64,000 nucleotides of DNA from Streptomyces davaonensis JCM 4913 (GCF_000349325.1 NC_020504.1:2452053-2516052), one strand, 5' to 3'; shown: positions 49,818-59,338, counted from the stretch's first letter. Numbers and translations are program-made. The notes: a model not told the origin generated them from the sequence alone.

Positions 49818-49993
49818 GCGAGCGGGCCGCCCCCTTCTACTGCCCCTACTGCGGTGACGAGGACTTGCGTCCGAGCGAGCAGGGCCACGGCGCGTGGGAA
49901 TGCGCGGCGTGCAACCGGGCCTTCCAGCTGAAGTTCCTCGGGCTGCTGGCCCGGGGCCTTCAGCAGAACGAAGCAGGGGGAGACGAGATATGA
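49814..49993 (+). CDS. small zinc-ribbon protein of the sulfur operon
   Basis: A 59-residue protein with two Cys pairs, FYCPYCGDE and WECAACNRA, spaced 17 residues apart, a classic rubredoxin/zinc-ribbon knuckle. Its ATG overlaps the stop of the reductase gene (ATGA), and its TGA overlaps the ATG of the next gene. The same small gene occurs between sulfite reductase and cysH in other streptomycetes as I recall. It could carry electrons to the reductase, bind zinc or hold an iron centre; not established. Confidence 0.85.
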   Translation: MSERAAPFYCPYCGDEDLRPSEQGHGAWECAACNRAFQLKFLGLLARGLQQNEAGGDEI

Positions 49994-50700
49994 CGACCAC
50001 TCAGGAAGACCGCGCCACCGAGGACTTGAAGGCGCTCGCCGAGCAGGCGGGCCGTGATCTGGAGGACGCCTCCGCGCTGGAGATCCTCCAGTGGGCGGCG
50101 GACACCTTCGGCCGGCAGTTCTGCGTCACCTCTTCGATGGAGGACGCGGTGGTCGCCCATCTCGCCTCCCGCGCGTTGCCTGGTGTTGACGTGGTGTTTC
50201 TGGACACCGGCTATCACTTTCCCGAAACCATTGGTACACGTGATGCGGTCGAGGCGGTGATGGACGTCAACGTCATCACGCTCACCCCGCGTCAGTCGGT
50301 CGCCGAGCAGGACGCGGAGTACGGCCCCAAGCTGCACGACCGCGACCCGGACCTGTGCTGCAAGCTGCGCAAGGTCCAGCCGTTGGAGGAGGGCCTCAAG
50401 GGCTACCGGGCGTGGGCGACGGGCCTGCGCCGCGACGAGTCCCCGACCCGGGCGAACACCCCGGTCGTCGGCTGGGACGAGAAGCGGCAGAAGGTCAAGA
50501 TCTCGCCGATCGCCAAGTGGACCCAGGAGGACGTGGACGCCTACGTCACCGAGCACGGCGTCCTCACCAACCCGCTGCTGATGGACGGCTACACCTCCGT
50601 CGGCTGCGCCCCCTGCACCCGGCGTGTCCTGGAGGGCGAGGACGCGCGCGCCGGCCGCTGGGCGGGCCGCGCCAAGACCGAGTGCGGACTGCACCTGTGA
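49990..50700 (+). CDS. cysH: adenylyl-sulfate (APS) reductase
   Basis: A 236-residue PAPS/APS reductase-family enzyme that reduces activated sulfate to sulfite with thioredoxin. The PP-loop substrate site is TSSMEDAVVAHL. Two Cys pairs, DLCCKLRKV and GYTSVGCAPCTRRV, bind a [4Fe-4S] cluster, so the substrate is probably APS rather than PAPS. The C-terminal ECGLH motif bears the redox-active Cys. ATG 49990 overlaps the stop of the zinc-ribbon gene, after GGGGGAG. Confidence 0.95.
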   Translation: MTTTQEDRATEDLKALAEQAGRDLEDASALEILQWAADTFGRQFCVTSSMEDAVVAHLASRALPGVDVVFLDTGYHFPETIGTRDAVEAVMDVNVITLTPRQSVAEQDAEYGPKLHDRDPDLCCKLRKVQPLEEGLKGYRAWATGLRRDESPTRANTPVVGWDEKRQKVKISPIAKWTQEDVDAYVTEHGVLTNPLLMDGYTSVGCAPCTRRVLEGEDARAGRWAGRAKTECGLHL

Positions 50701-50747
50701 CCACGACCCCGTTTCCGGAGACCGCGCCGGAGAACAAGGAGAACCAC

Positions 50748-51284
50748 GTGACGACCGGAGCCACCGTCTGGCTCACGGGTCTGCCGTCCGCCGGCAAGAC
50801 CACCATCGCGTACGAGCTGGCCGGCCGGCTGCGCGAGGAGGGCCACCGTGTCGAGGTGCTCGACGGCGACGAGATCCGCGAGTTCATCTCCGCGGGCCTC
50901 GGCTTCACCCGCGAGGACCGGCACACCAACGTCCAGCGCATCGGCTTCCTCGCCGATCTGCTCGCCCGTAACGGCGTCAAGGCGCTGGTGCCGGTGATCG
51001 CGCCGTACACCGACAGCCGCGAGGCGGTGCGCAAGCGCCACCAGGAGAGCGGGGCGGCGTACCTGGAGATCCACGTGGCCACTCCGGTCGAGGTGTGCTC
51101 CGTACGCGATGTGAAGGGCCTGTACGCCAAGCAGGCGGCGGGCGAGCTGTCCGGGCTCACCGGGGTCGACGACCCGTACGAGGAGCCCGAGTCGCCCGAT
51201 CTGCGGATCGAGTCGCAGAACCAGTCCGTGCAGGAGTCCGCGGCGGCCGTGTACGCCCTGCTCAGCGAAAGGGGCCTGGCATGA
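50748..51284 (+). CDS. cysC: adenylylsulfate kinase
   Basis: A 178-residue APS kinase making PAPS from APS and ATP. Walker A is GLPSAGKTTIA (about 9-19), with DGDEIREFISAGLGFTREDR forming the APS site and the lid after it. GTG 50748 has AAGGAG 7 nt upstream. GTG 50697, which overlaps the cysH stop, is an alternative giving 17 extra residues. Since the reductase appears APS-type, the kinase would serve PAPS-dependent sulfation rather than the main reduction path (inference). Confidence 0.92.
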   Translation: MTTGATVWLTGLPSAGKTTIAYELAGRLREEGHRVEVLDGDEIREFISAGLGFTREDRHTNVQRIGFLADLLARNGVKALVPVIAPYTDSREAVRKRHQESGAAYLEIHVATPVEVCSVRDVKGLYAKQAAGELSGLTGVDDPYEEPESPDLRIESQNQSVQESAAAVYALLSERGLA

Positions 51285-52219
51285 CGACGACCGTCTCCTC
51301 GGTCGAGGAGGGCACGCGCACCCCGTACGCCCTCTCCCACCTGGACTCGCTGGAGTCCGAGGCGGTGCACATCTTCCGCGAGGTGGCGGGCGAGTTCGAG
51401 CGGCCGGTGATCCTCTTCTCCGGCGGCAAGGACTCCATCGTCATGCTGCACCTGGCGCTGAAGGCGTTCGCGCCCGCGCCGGTGCCGTTCTCGCTGCTGC
51501 ATGTGGACACCGGGCACAACTTCCCCGAGGTGCTGGAGTACCGCGACCGCGCGGTGGCCAAGCACGGGCTGCGGCTCCATGTCGCCTCCGTGCAGGACTA
51601 CATCGACCGCGGCGTCCTCAAGGAGCGTGCCGACGGCACCCGTAACCCGCTCCAGACGCTGCCGCTCACGGAGAAGATCCAGAGCGAGAAGTTCGACGCG
51701 GTGTTCGGCGGCGGTCGCCGTGACGAGGAGAAGGCGCGCGCCAAGGAGCGGGTGTTCTCGCTGCGCGACGAGTTCTCGCAGTGGGACCCGCGCCGTCAGC
51801 GCCCCGAGCTGTGGAACCTCTACAACGGCCGGCACGCTCCCGGTGAGCATGTGCGGGTCTTCCCGCTCAGCAACTGGACCGAGCTGGACGTCTGGCAGTA
51901 CATCGCCCGCGAGGGCATCGAGCTGCCGGAGATCTACTTCGCGCACGAGCGTGAGGTGTTCGCCCGCAGCGGGATGTGGCTGACGGCCGGTGAGTGGGGC
52001 GGCCCGAAGGACGGCGAGACCGTCGAGAAGCGGCTCATCCGCTACCGCACGGTCGGCGACATGTCCTGCACCGGTGCCGTCGACTCGGACGCGACCACGC
52101 TGGACGCGGTCATCGCCGAGATCGCCGCGTCCCGGCTCACCGAGCGGGGCGCGACCCGCGCCGACGACAAGCTGTCCGAGGCCGCGATGGAAGACCGTAA
52201 GCGCGAGGGGTACTTCTAA
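51281..52219 (+). CDS. cysD: sulfate adenylyltransferase subunit 2
   Basis: A 312-residue ATP sulfurylase small subunit of the PP-loop family: VILFSGGKDSIVMLHLALKAF is the PP-motif. FGGGRRDEEKARAKERVFS and NLYNGRHAPGEHVRVFPLSNWTE are conserved in CysD. It makes APS from sulfate and ATP with CysN. ATG 51281 overlaps the cysC stop (ATGA); cysN starts 2 nt after its stop. Confidence 0.96.
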   Translation: MTTTVSSVEEGTRTPYALSHLDSLESEAVHIFREVAGEFERPVILFSGGKDSIVMLHLALKAFAPAPVPFSLLHVDTGHNFPEVLEYRDRAVAKHGLRLHVASVQDYIDRGVLKERADGTRNPLQTLPLTEKIQSEKFDAVFGGGRRDEEKARAKERVFSLRDEFSQWDPRRQRPELWNLYNGRHAPGEHVRVFPLSNWTELDVWQYIAREGIELPEIYFAHEREVFARSGMWLTAGEWGGPKDGETVEKRLIRYRTVGDMSCTGAVDSDATTLDAVIAEIAASRLTERGATRADDKLSEAAMEDRKREGYF

Positions 52220-52221
52220 GC

Positions 52222-53550
52222 ATGAGCACCACCACGGAACTCTCCGAGACGACCCTGCTGCGGTTCGCCACGGCCGGTTCGGTCGACGACGGCAAGTCCA
52301 CGCTCGTCGGCCGGCTGCTGCACGACTCCAAGTCGGTGCTGGCCGACCAGCTGGAGGCCGTCGAGCACGCCTCCCGCAACCGCGGCCAGGACGCCCCCGA
52401 CCTGGCGCTGCTCACCGACGGCCTGCGCGCCGAGCGCGAGCAGGGCATCACCATCGATGTCGCCTACCGCTACTTCGCCACCCCGCGCAGGCGGTTCATC
52501 CTCGCCGACACCCCGGGCCACGTGCAGTACACCCGGAACATGGTCACCGGCGCCTCCACCGCCGAGCTGACGGTGATCCTCATCGACGCCCGCAACGGCG
52601 TCGTCGAGCAGACCCGCCGACATGCCGCGCTGGCCGCGCTGCTGCGCGTCCCGCACGTGGTCCTCGCCGTCAACAAGATGGACCTCGTGGACTACCAGGA
52701 GTCCGTGTTCGCCGCCATCGCCGAGGAGTTCACGGCGTACGCGACCGAGCTGGGCGTCCCGGAGATCACCGCGATCCCGATCTCGGCGCTCGCCGGTGAC
52801 AACGTGGTGGAGCCGTCCGCGAACATGGACTGGTACGGCGGCCCGACGGTGCTGGAGCACCTGGAGACCGTGCCCGTCACCCACGACCTGAGCCACTGCC
52901 ACGCGCGCCTTCCGGTGCAGTACGTGATCCGGCCGCAGACCGCCGAGCACCCCGACTACCGCGGCTACGCGGGCCAGATCGCGGCGGGCTCCTTCCGGGT
53001 CGGCGAGCAGGTCACCGTGCTGCCGTCGGGCCGCGCCACGAAGATCTCCGGCATCGACGTGCTCGGCGAGCCGGTCGACGTCGCCTGGACCACCCAGTCG
53101 GTGACCCTCCTGCTGGAGGACGACATCGACATCTCGCGCGGCGACCTGATCGTGCCCAGCAAGGACGCGCCGCCGACCACCCAGGACATCGAGGCGACCG
53201 TCTGCCATGTCGCCGACGCCGCGCTCACCGTCGGCCACCGGGTGCTGCTCAAGCACGGCACCCGCACGGTCAAGGCGATCGTGAAGGACATCCCGTCCCG
53301 GCTCACGCTGGACGACCTGTCCCTGCACCCGCACCCGGGACAGCTCGTCGCCAACGACATCGGCCGGGTGAAGATCCGTACCGCCGAGCCGCTGCCGGTC
53401 GACTCCTACGCCGACTCGCGGCGCACGGGTTCGTTCATCCTGATCGACCCCAGCGACGGCACCACGCTGACCGCCGGCATGGTCGGCGAGTCCTTCGCCT
53501 CCCCGGAGCCCGTCAAGGACGAGGCCGAGGACGACGGCTGGGACTTCTGA
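52222..53550 (+). CDS. cysN: sulfate adenylyltransferase subunit 1 (GTPase)
   Basis: A 442-residue EF-Tu-like GTPase that drives the CysD reaction. G1 is GSVDDGKSTLVGRL, the switch II region is DTPGHVQYTRNM and G4 is NKMD, followed by two beta-barrel domains (GSFRVGEQVTVLPSG). No kinase domain is fused, which agrees with a separate cysC. It is the last gene of the sulfate-activation part, with the sulfonate importer genes following 34 bp later. Confidence 0.96.
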   Translation: MSTTTELSETTLLRFATAGSVDDGKSTLVGRLLHDSKSVLADQLEAVEHASRNRGQDAPDLALLTDGLRAEREQGITIDVAYRYFATPRRRFILADTPGHVQYTRNMVTGASTAELTVILIDARNGVVEQTRRHAALAALLRVPHVVLAVNKMDLVDYQESVFAAIAEEFTAYATELGVPEITAIPISALAGDNVVEPSANMDWYGGPTVLEHLETVPVTHDLSHCHARLPVQYVIRPQTAEHPDYRGYAGQIAAGSFRVGEQVTVLPSGRATKISGIDVLGEPVDVAWTTQSVTLLLEDDIDISRGDLIVPSKDAPPTTQDIEATVCHVADAALTVGHRVLLKHGTRTVKAIVKDIPSRLTLDDLSLHPHPGQLVANDIGRVKIRTAEPLPVDSYADSRRTGSFILIDPSDGTTLTAGMVGESFASPEPVKDEAEDDGWDF

Positions 53551-53584
53551 TCATGTACCCGAACGCACCGGGCGGGGTGCCGCG

Positions 53585-54688
53585 TTGACCCCGTACCCGA
53601 ACATCCGCCGTACCCTCGCGGTACTGGCCGTGCTGCCGCTGCTCGCGCTCGCGGCCGCCTGCGGCTACGGCTCCCAGGCCGTGGAGAACACCGAGCAGGC
53701 CATCCCGGGGGCGGCGAAGGTCGACGGCCTGGACTCGGTGCGGATCGGCTACTTCGGGAACCTCACCCACGCGACCGCCCTGGTGGGGCGGCACGAGGGC
53801 ATCTTCCAGAAGCAGTTGGGCGGTACGACGGCCGAGTACGCGGCGTTCAACGCCGGTCCGTCGGAGATCGAGGCGCTGAACTCGGGGTCCATCGACATCG
53901 GGTGGATCGGGCCGTCGCCCGCGATCAACGGCTACACCAAGGCGGACGGTTCGAACCTGCGGATCATCTCCGGGTCCGCTTCCGGCGGCGTCAAGCTGGT
54001 GGTGAACCCGGAGAAGGTCCCGTCCCTGAAGGACGTCAAGGGCAAGCGGATCGCCACTCCGCAGCTCGGCAACACGCAGGACGTGGCGTTCCTCAACTGG
54101 ATCGCCGAGCAGGGCTGGAAGGTCGACGCGCAGAGCGGCAAGGGTGACGTCTCCGTCGTCCGCTCGGACAACAAGGTGACGCCCGACCTCTACCGGTCCG
54201 GCTCGATCGACGGCGCCTGGGTGCCGGAGCCGACCGCCTCGAAGCTGGTCGCCGAGGGCGGGAAGGTGCTGCTGGACGAGGCCGATCTGTGGCCCGGCAA
54301 GGAGTTCGTGATCACGAACGTGATCGTGTCGCAGAGCTTCCTCAAGGAGCACCCCAAGGCCGTGGAGGCGGTGCTGAAGGCCTCCGTCGAGGCCAACCGG
54401 TGGATCAACGCCAACCCGGAGAAGGCGAAGGCCGCGGCCAACGCGCAGCTGGCGGTGGACACCGGCAAGGCGCTGCCCGCCGATGTCGTCGACCGGGCCT
54501 GGCCGTCCATCGGGTTCACCGACGATCCGCTGGCCGCCACGCTCGACGCGCAGGCGGAGCACGCCGTCAAGGCAGGTCTGCTGGAGCGGTCGGACCTGAC
54601 CGGCATCTACGACCTGACACCGCTGAACAGGGTCCTCAGAGCCGAGGGCGAACCCGAGGCCGACGACGCCGGTCTCGGCGTCAAGTAG
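53585..54688 (+). CDS. ssuA: aliphatic sulfonate ABC importer, substrate-binding lipoprotein
   Basis: A 367-residue lipoprotein starting at TTG 53585. The signal ends in a lipobox (LAAAC near residue 26). The body is the NMT1/SsuA-like bilobed binding protein (VRIGYFGNLTHATALVGRHEG; DIGWIGPSPAINGYTKADG). It captures sulfonates or other organosulfur, outside the membrane, for the transporter. It may bind sulfate esters, so the substrate is inferred from context. Immediately downstream are the ATPase and permease genes. Confidence 0.88.
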   Translation: MTPYPNIRRTLAVLAVLPLLALAAACGYGSQAVENTEQAIPGAAKVDGLDSVRIGYFGNLTHATALVGRHEGIFQKQLGGTTAEYAAFNAGPSEIEALNSGSIDIGWIGPSPAINGYTKADGSNLRIISGSASGGVKLVVNPEKVPSLKDVKGKRIATPQLGNTQDVAFLNWIAEQGWKVDAQSGKGDVSVVRSDNKVTPDLYRSGSIDGAWVPEPTASKLVAEGGKVLLDEADLWPGKEFVITNVIVSQSFLKEHPKAVEAVLKASVEANRWINANPEKAKAAANAQLAVDTGKALPADVVDRAWPSIGFTDDPLAATLDAQAEHAVKAGLLERSDLTGIYDLTPLNRVLRAEGEPEADDAGLGVK

Positions 54689-54720
54689 CGGATCCGACGA
54701 TTTCCCAGGAGGTGACGACC

Positions 54721-55509
54721 ATGGCAACCGCCCTCGCCAAGGCTGTCGACACGGACGCGTCCGTGGAGCACGCCGCGCGCATCGCCCACGTCTCGAAGTC
54801 CTTCGGCGGCCCCGCCGGGCAGCAGCTCGTCCTGGACGACATCACCCTCGATGTCGCGCCCGGCGAGTTCGTCACTCTCCTCGGCGCCTCCGGCTGCGGC
54901 AAGTCGACCCTCCTCAACCTGGTCGCGGGACTGGACAAGCCGTCCGCGGGCGAGATCACCACCGACGGCCGCCCGGCGCTCATGTTCCAGGAGCACGCCC
55001 TGTTCCCGTGGCTGACCGCGGGCAAGAACATCGAGCTCGCGCTGAAACTGCGAGGTGTTCCGAAGGCCGAACGGCACGGCCGGGCCGAGGAGCTGCTGGA
55101 GCTGGTCCGCCTGGGCGGGGCGTACGGCAAGCGGGTCCACGAGCTGTCCGGCGGTATGCGCCAGCGCGTCGCCCTGGCGCGGGCGCTGGCCCAGGACAGC
55201 AAGCTGCTCCTGATGGACGAGCCGTTCGCGGCGCTCGACGCCATCACCCGGGACGTGCTGCACGACGAGCTGACCCGGATCTGGCGCGAGACAGGCCTGT
55301 CGGTCCTCTTCGTCACCCACAACGTCCGCGAGGCCGTCCGCCTCGCCCAGCGCGTGGTGCTCCTGTCCTCCCGCCCCGGCCGCATCGCCCGGGAATGGAC
55401 CGTCTCCATCCCGCACCCGCGCCGCATCGAGGACAGCGAGGTCGCCGAACTGTCCGTCGAGATCACCGAAGAACTGCGTGGGGAGATCCGCCGCCATGGC
55501 CAGCACTGA
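54721..55509 (+). CDS. ssuB: sulfonate ABC importer ATP-binding protein
   Basis: A 262-residue ATPase: Walker A GASGCGKST, Q-loop MFQEHALFPW, signature LSGGMRQRVALARAL, Walker B LLLMDEPFAALD and H-loop FVTHNVREAV. This is the nitrate/sulfonate/taurine importer type. CAGGAGG precedes ATG 54721. It overlaps the permease gene by 14 bp. Confidence 0.93.
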   Translation: MATALAKAVDTDASVEHAARIAHVSKSFGGPAGQQLVLDDITLDVAPGEFVTLLGASGCGKSTLLNLVAGLDKPSAGEITTDGRPALMFQEHALFPWLTAGKNIELALKLRGVPKAERHGRAEELLELVRLGGAYGKRVHELSGGMRQRVALARALAQDSKLLLMDEPFAALDAITRDVLHDELTRIWRETGLSVLFVTHNVREAVRLAQRVVLLSSRPGRIAREWTVSIPHPRRIEDSEVAELSVEITEELRGEIRRHGQH

Positions 55510-56383
55510 CACCACCGCCAAGGACGGCAACGACCTCGCCGGACTCGAAGCGGGTCTGGACGCCCTCGACACCGTCCAGACCACCCGCACCCCCCTGCGC
55601 GAGACCTTGGTCCGCAAGGTGCTGCCGCCGGTCACGGCGGTCGCACTGGTCCTGGTGGTGTGGCAGCTGCTGGTCTGGGCCGAGATAGCCCCCGCCTACA
55701 AGCTCCCCGCGCCGTCCGCCGTATGGGACGAGGTCCGGACGGCCTGGCTCCAGGGCACCCTGCTCGACTACATCTGGACGAGCGTCTCGCGCGGCCTGCT
55801 CGGTTTCCTCTTCGCCCTGGCCATCGGCACCCCGCTCGGCCTGCTGGTCGCCCGCGTGAAGTTCGTCCGCGCGGCCATCGGCCCGATCCTCTCCGGCCTC
55901 CAGTCCCTGCCCTCGGTCGCCTGGGTGCCGCCGGCCGTGCTGTGGCTGGGTCTGAACAACTCGATGATGTACGCCGTCATCCTGCTCGGCGCGGTCCCCT
56001 CCATCGCCAACGGCCTGGTAGCGGGCATCGACCAGATCCCCCCGCTGTTCCTGCGCGCCGGACGCACCCTCGGCGCGACCGGTCTGAAGGGCGCCTGGCA
56101 CATCGTGATGCCGGGCGCGCTGCCCGGCTATCTGGCGGGACTGAAGCAGGGCTGGGCGTTCTCCTGGCGTTCGCTCATGGCCGCCGAGATCATCGCCTCC
56201 TCCCCCGATCTCGGCGTCGGGCTCGGCCAGTTGCTGGAGAACGGCCGCAACAACGCCAGCATGTCCCAGGTCTTCCTGGCCATCTTCCTGATCCTGCTCG
56301 TCGGCATCGCCATCGACCTGCTGATCTTCAGCCCGCTGGAGCGCCGGGTGCTGCGCAGCCGCGGTCTGCTGGCGAGGAGCTGA
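55496..56383 (+). CDS. ssuC: sulfonate ABC importer permease
   Basis: A 295-residue permease with six membrane helices and the EAA loop GRTLGATGLKGAWHIVMPGALPGYLAGL, typical of SsuC/TauC. An N-terminal acidic cytoplasmic tail of about 40 residues precedes the first helix. ATG 55496 lies inside the end of ssuB, with GGGGAG upstream, so translation is coupled. Confidence 0.93.
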   Translation: MASTDTTAKDGNDLAGLEAGLDALDTVQTTRTPLRETLVRKVLPPVTAVALVLVVWQLLVWAEIAPAYKLPAPSAVWDEVRTAWLQGTLLDYIWTSVSRGLLGFLFALAIGTPLGLLVARVKFVRAAIGPILSGLQSLPSVAWVPPAVLWLGLNNSMMYAVILLGAVPSIANGLVAGIDQIPPLFLRAGRTLGATGLKGAWHIVMPGALPGYLAGLKQGWAFSWRSLMAAEIIASSPDLGVGLGQLLENGRNNASMSQVFLAIFLILLVGIAIDLLIFSPLERRVLRSRGLLARS

Positions 56384-56389
56384 AGTCCC

Positions 56390-57130
56390 ATGCGCCGCAC
56401 TCCGGTTCTTCTCGTCATCGCCCACGGCAGCCGCGACCCGCGGCACGCCGCGACCGTGGACGCCCTGGTACGGCGCGTGCGCTCGCTGCGCCCCGGGCTG
56501 CGCGTGGAGACCGGCTACCTGGACTTCAACATCCCCTCCGTGCAGGGCGTACTGGAGTCCCTGGCGGCCGAGGGCGTGCGGGACGTGGTCGCGCTGCCCC
56601 TGCTGCTGACCCGTGCCTTCCACGCGAAGGCGGACATCCCCGTCGTACTGCGGGACGCGCCGCAGCAACTGCGCATCCGGCAGGCGGAGGTGCTCGGGCC
56701 GTCCCCGCTGCTGCTGACGGCGCTGGAGCGGCGGCTGTACGAGGCGGGGCTGACCCCCGCCGACAAGTCCTCGACCGGGGTCGTGCTGGCCTCGGCGGGG
56801 TCCACCGACCCGGAGGCGAGCGCGGTGATCGCAGCAATCGCGCGGGAGTGGCGGCACACCGGTTGGTGCGCCGTGCGACCCGCGTTCGCCTCCGCATCCC
56901 TGCCCCGCACCGAGGACGCGGTCCGCGAACTCCGCGCCCTCGGCTGCGCCCGCGTGGCCGTCGCCCCGTACGTCCTGGCCCCCGGCTTCCTCCCGGACCG
57001 CATCGCCCGCGGCGCCGCCGACGCGGACGTCCTGGCCGATGTCCTGGGCCCGGCGCCGGAGGTGGCGCGACTGTTGCTGGAGCGCTACGACGAGGCCCGC
57101 GTGCCGGTGTTGGCGGCCGTGGGCGCCTGA
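56390..57130 (+). CDS. sirohydrochlorin chelatase (CbiX/SirB-like)
   Basis: A 246-residue two-domain chelatase. The first half begins VLLVIAHGSRDPRHAATVDAL with the metal-binding His, LLLTRAFHAKADIP has the second. The second half has GVVLASAGSTDP and RVAVAPYVLAPGFLPDRI, and lacks the HGS, so it is probably catalytically reduced, as in long CbiX-type enzymes. It inserts iron into sirohydrochlorin to form siroheme, the cofactor of the sulfite reductase encoded at the front of the same operon. It ends the sulfur operon; start 6 nt after ssuC. Confidence 0.9.
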   Translation: MRRTPVLLVIAHGSRDPRHAATVDALVRRVRSLRPGLRVETGYLDFNIPSVQGVLESLAAEGVRDVVALPLLLTRAFHAKADIPVVLRDAPQQLRIRQAEVLGPSPLLLTALERRLYEAGLTPADKSSTGVVLASAGSTDPEASAVIAAIAREWRHTGWCAVRPAFASASLPRTEDAVRELRALGCARVAVAPYVLAPGFLPDRIARGAADADVLADVLGPAPEVARLLLERYDEARVPVLAAVGA

Positions 57131-57229
57131 TCTCATCCCTGCCCGGTCGGATTCGGCAAAAGGCGCCTCCCTTGCCCTGGCTGTCTGCTGGGATGGTCCC
57201 TCGTAGACAAGCGGGGGAGAGCAGTTCGC

Positions 57230-59338
57230 GTGGCGGGTCGTGAGTTCGGGCATCACTTGGGCCTGCCTCAGGCTCTGTCCGGGCTGCCGCTGAGCCCCTT
57301 GGTCGTCGGCTACGGCGAACTCGCCGCGGCCCAGCACGGGGCAGGGTTACGGCACATCGGCGAAGCACTGGCTCCCGCGGGCGACTTACGTGTCCTGGAC
57401 GGCTTGTACGTCCCCGCCGGCGGCCCACGCGCCCGACGCCGGGTCGACGCGGCCTTGCTGGACGACCTCTCCGGCTCCGCCACCCCCACCGCCCGGGTGG
57501 CGGAGCTGCTGGCAGGGCTGTACCGGCGTGATCCGCAGGGACCGCGCCGGGTCGTGCTGTATCAGCTGATCTGCCTGCTCCAGGAGTCCTGTTCGGTCGA
57601 GGACCTGGGCGTGCATCCCGACGAAAGGGCCGGTCTGGTGGCGGCGGCCAGACTGCGGCCCACGCTGGACCGGCGACAGCGGGACGCGGCCGAGTCGGTG
57701 GCCGACGCCTGGGAGCGGCGGCGGCTGCACCGCGTGCGCGGACTGGTCGAACGGTTACCGCAGGGCGACCCGGGACTGGAGCGGTTGCGCACCTCGCTGA
57801 CCGCCCGGCTGGCGAATGTCGAGGCGGCCCTCGCGGCGGCGCGCTGCGCCGAGAAGGACGGCGCGCCGGACTCCGCGAGCGAACGGTATCTGCGCGCGCT
57901 GGACCTGGCGGCCGACGACCGACGGGCGCTGCGGGGCCTCGTACGGGTGCACCGGCCCGGATCCCGATCCCCGTTGCGCACCGAACTCGCCCTGGATCAC
58001 ATCGAGTTGGACTGGGACCGCGCCGACTGCGACTGGCGGCTGCTGTGTCTGTACCGCACGGAGCGGGGCGAGCCCCGGGTGCGCGAGGTGCCCGCCGCCC
58101 GGGACCCGGCCGTACCCCTCGGCACCGCGGTCCGTTACGCCGCGTTCCCTCTGGCGGACGGGCGGGTGGCCGGGCCCCCGCTGGTCTCGCGCCGGGTGCT
58201 GTTCGCGCCCGAGGTGGCCGGGCTGTCGCTGACCGACGGACGGGAGCGGATCGCCGGGACCTGGCGACGACCGCCGGGTGCCACGGAGGTGACCGTAGAG
58301 CTGGCCGCGGGGGCGCGGCCGGCCGTCCGCGCCGACGGTTTCACCGCGACCGGACTGCCGGTCGGCCGCCATGCCCTCCGGGTCGTGTGCCACTACCGCG
58401 CGCCGGACGGACGCCTCGTCCCCTCCCCCGGCGTCCGCGCCACCCGTACGGTCCACCGCTGGCCCGAGCCCGTCCGCACCCTCACCGCCACGCCCGACGG
58501 CGACACCGTACGGTTCGACTGGACCGGAGGTGCGGGCGCCGAGGTCCGGCTGGTGGCGTGGCCGGGCCAACCACCGGCGCCCGGCGCGGAGTTGCGGACG
58601 TCCGAGCTGCCGCCCGCCGTCACCTCACCGGCTGCCGGGCACACCCGGGTCGCGGCCGTCTCCGTACTGGGCGAACGGGCGCTGGCCGGGCCCGTGGTCG
58701 ATGTCGAGGTGCTCCAGCCGGTGACCGGGCTCACCGCCCGGCGGCTGCCGGACGGGACGGTCTCGATTCTCCTGGACTGGCCCGAAGCCACGAACCAGCT
58801 CGTGGTCCGATGGGACGGGCCCGACGGCGAAGGCGAGCGGACCGTCACCGCGCACGCCTACCGGCACGGCGGGCTGCGGCTGCCCCTGGGGCCGCGGGAG
58901 GTGCGGCTGCGCGCCACGGCCGTGCCGCAGGCGCCGGAGGGGGTGGTGGTGACCGCGGCCGGTGCCGAGTACGTGCTGCCGCCGGACGCCTCCATCGGCT
59001 ATCAACTCGTGCGCGACCGGCGGCGGTTCCTCGGCAAGGGCCGTACCCTGCTGAGGGTCACCCTGTCCTCCCTCGGTGGTGCGGGTGGCCCGGAGGTCCC
59101 CGAGTTCGTGTGTGTCGCCCGCAGCGGGACGCTCCGGCCGCGCAGCGCCGCCGACGGCACGACCGTTCTGCGTATCCCCGGTACCGAACTGACCCGGCAC
59201 GGCACGGTCGAGCAGGAACTGCCGGCCGCGCCGCTTCCGACCCCGTACACCTTGCGCGGCTTCCTGCTGGGCGAGCACGCGGCCGCCGTACGACTGGAAG
59301 AACCTTCCCCCGCGACCCTGGTGGTGCGCCGACCATGA
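57230..59338 (+). CDS. multidomain beta-sandwich protein of the GTPase/GAP1 locus
   Basis: A 702-residue protein without signal. The first 250 residues are mostly helical (GYGELAAAQHGAGLRHIGEALAP; QRDAAESVADAWERRRLHRV). They are followed by three or four FnIII-like beta-sandwich repeats, such as WPEPVRTLTATPDGDTVRFDWT, PVTGLTARRLPDGTVSILLDW and LRLPLGPREVRLRATAV. GGGGAGAG precedes GTG 57230. Its stop overlaps the start of the GTPase gene (ATGA). The family is unknown to me. In this context it may act as a recognition or effector-side component; purely inferred. Confidence 0.78.
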   Translation: MAGREFGHHLGLPQALSGLPLSPLVVGYGELAAAQHGAGLRHIGEALAPAGDLRVLDGLYVPAGGPRARRRVDAALLDDLSGSATPTARVAELLAGLYRRDPQGPRRVVLYQLICLLQESCSVEDLGVHPDERAGLVAAARLRPTLDRRQRDAAESVADAWERRRLHRVRGLVERLPQGDPGLERLRTSLTARLANVEAALAAARCAEKDGAPDSASERYLRALDLAADDRRALRGLVRVHRPGSRSPLRTELALDHIELDWDRADCDWRLLCLYRTERGEPRVREVPAARDPAVPLGTAVRYAAFPLADGRVAGPPLVSRRVLFAPEVAGLSLTDGRERIAGTWRRPPGATEVTVELAAGARPAVRADGFTATGLPVGRHALRVVCHYRAPDGRLVPSPGVRATRTVHRWPEPVRTLTATPDGDTVRFDWTGGAGAEVRLVAWPGQPPAPGAELRTSELPPAVTSPAAGHTRVAAVSVLGERALAGPVVDVEVLQPVTGLTARRLPDGTVSILLDWPEATNQLVVRWDGPDGEGERTVTAHAYRHGGLRLPLGPREVRLRATAVPQAPEGVVVTAAGAEYVLPPDASIGYQLVRDRRRFLGKGRTLLRVTLSSLGGAGGPEVPEFVCVARSGTLRPRSAADGTTVLRIPGTELTRHGTVEQELPAAPLPTPYTLRGFLLGEHAAAVRLEEPSPATLVVRRP

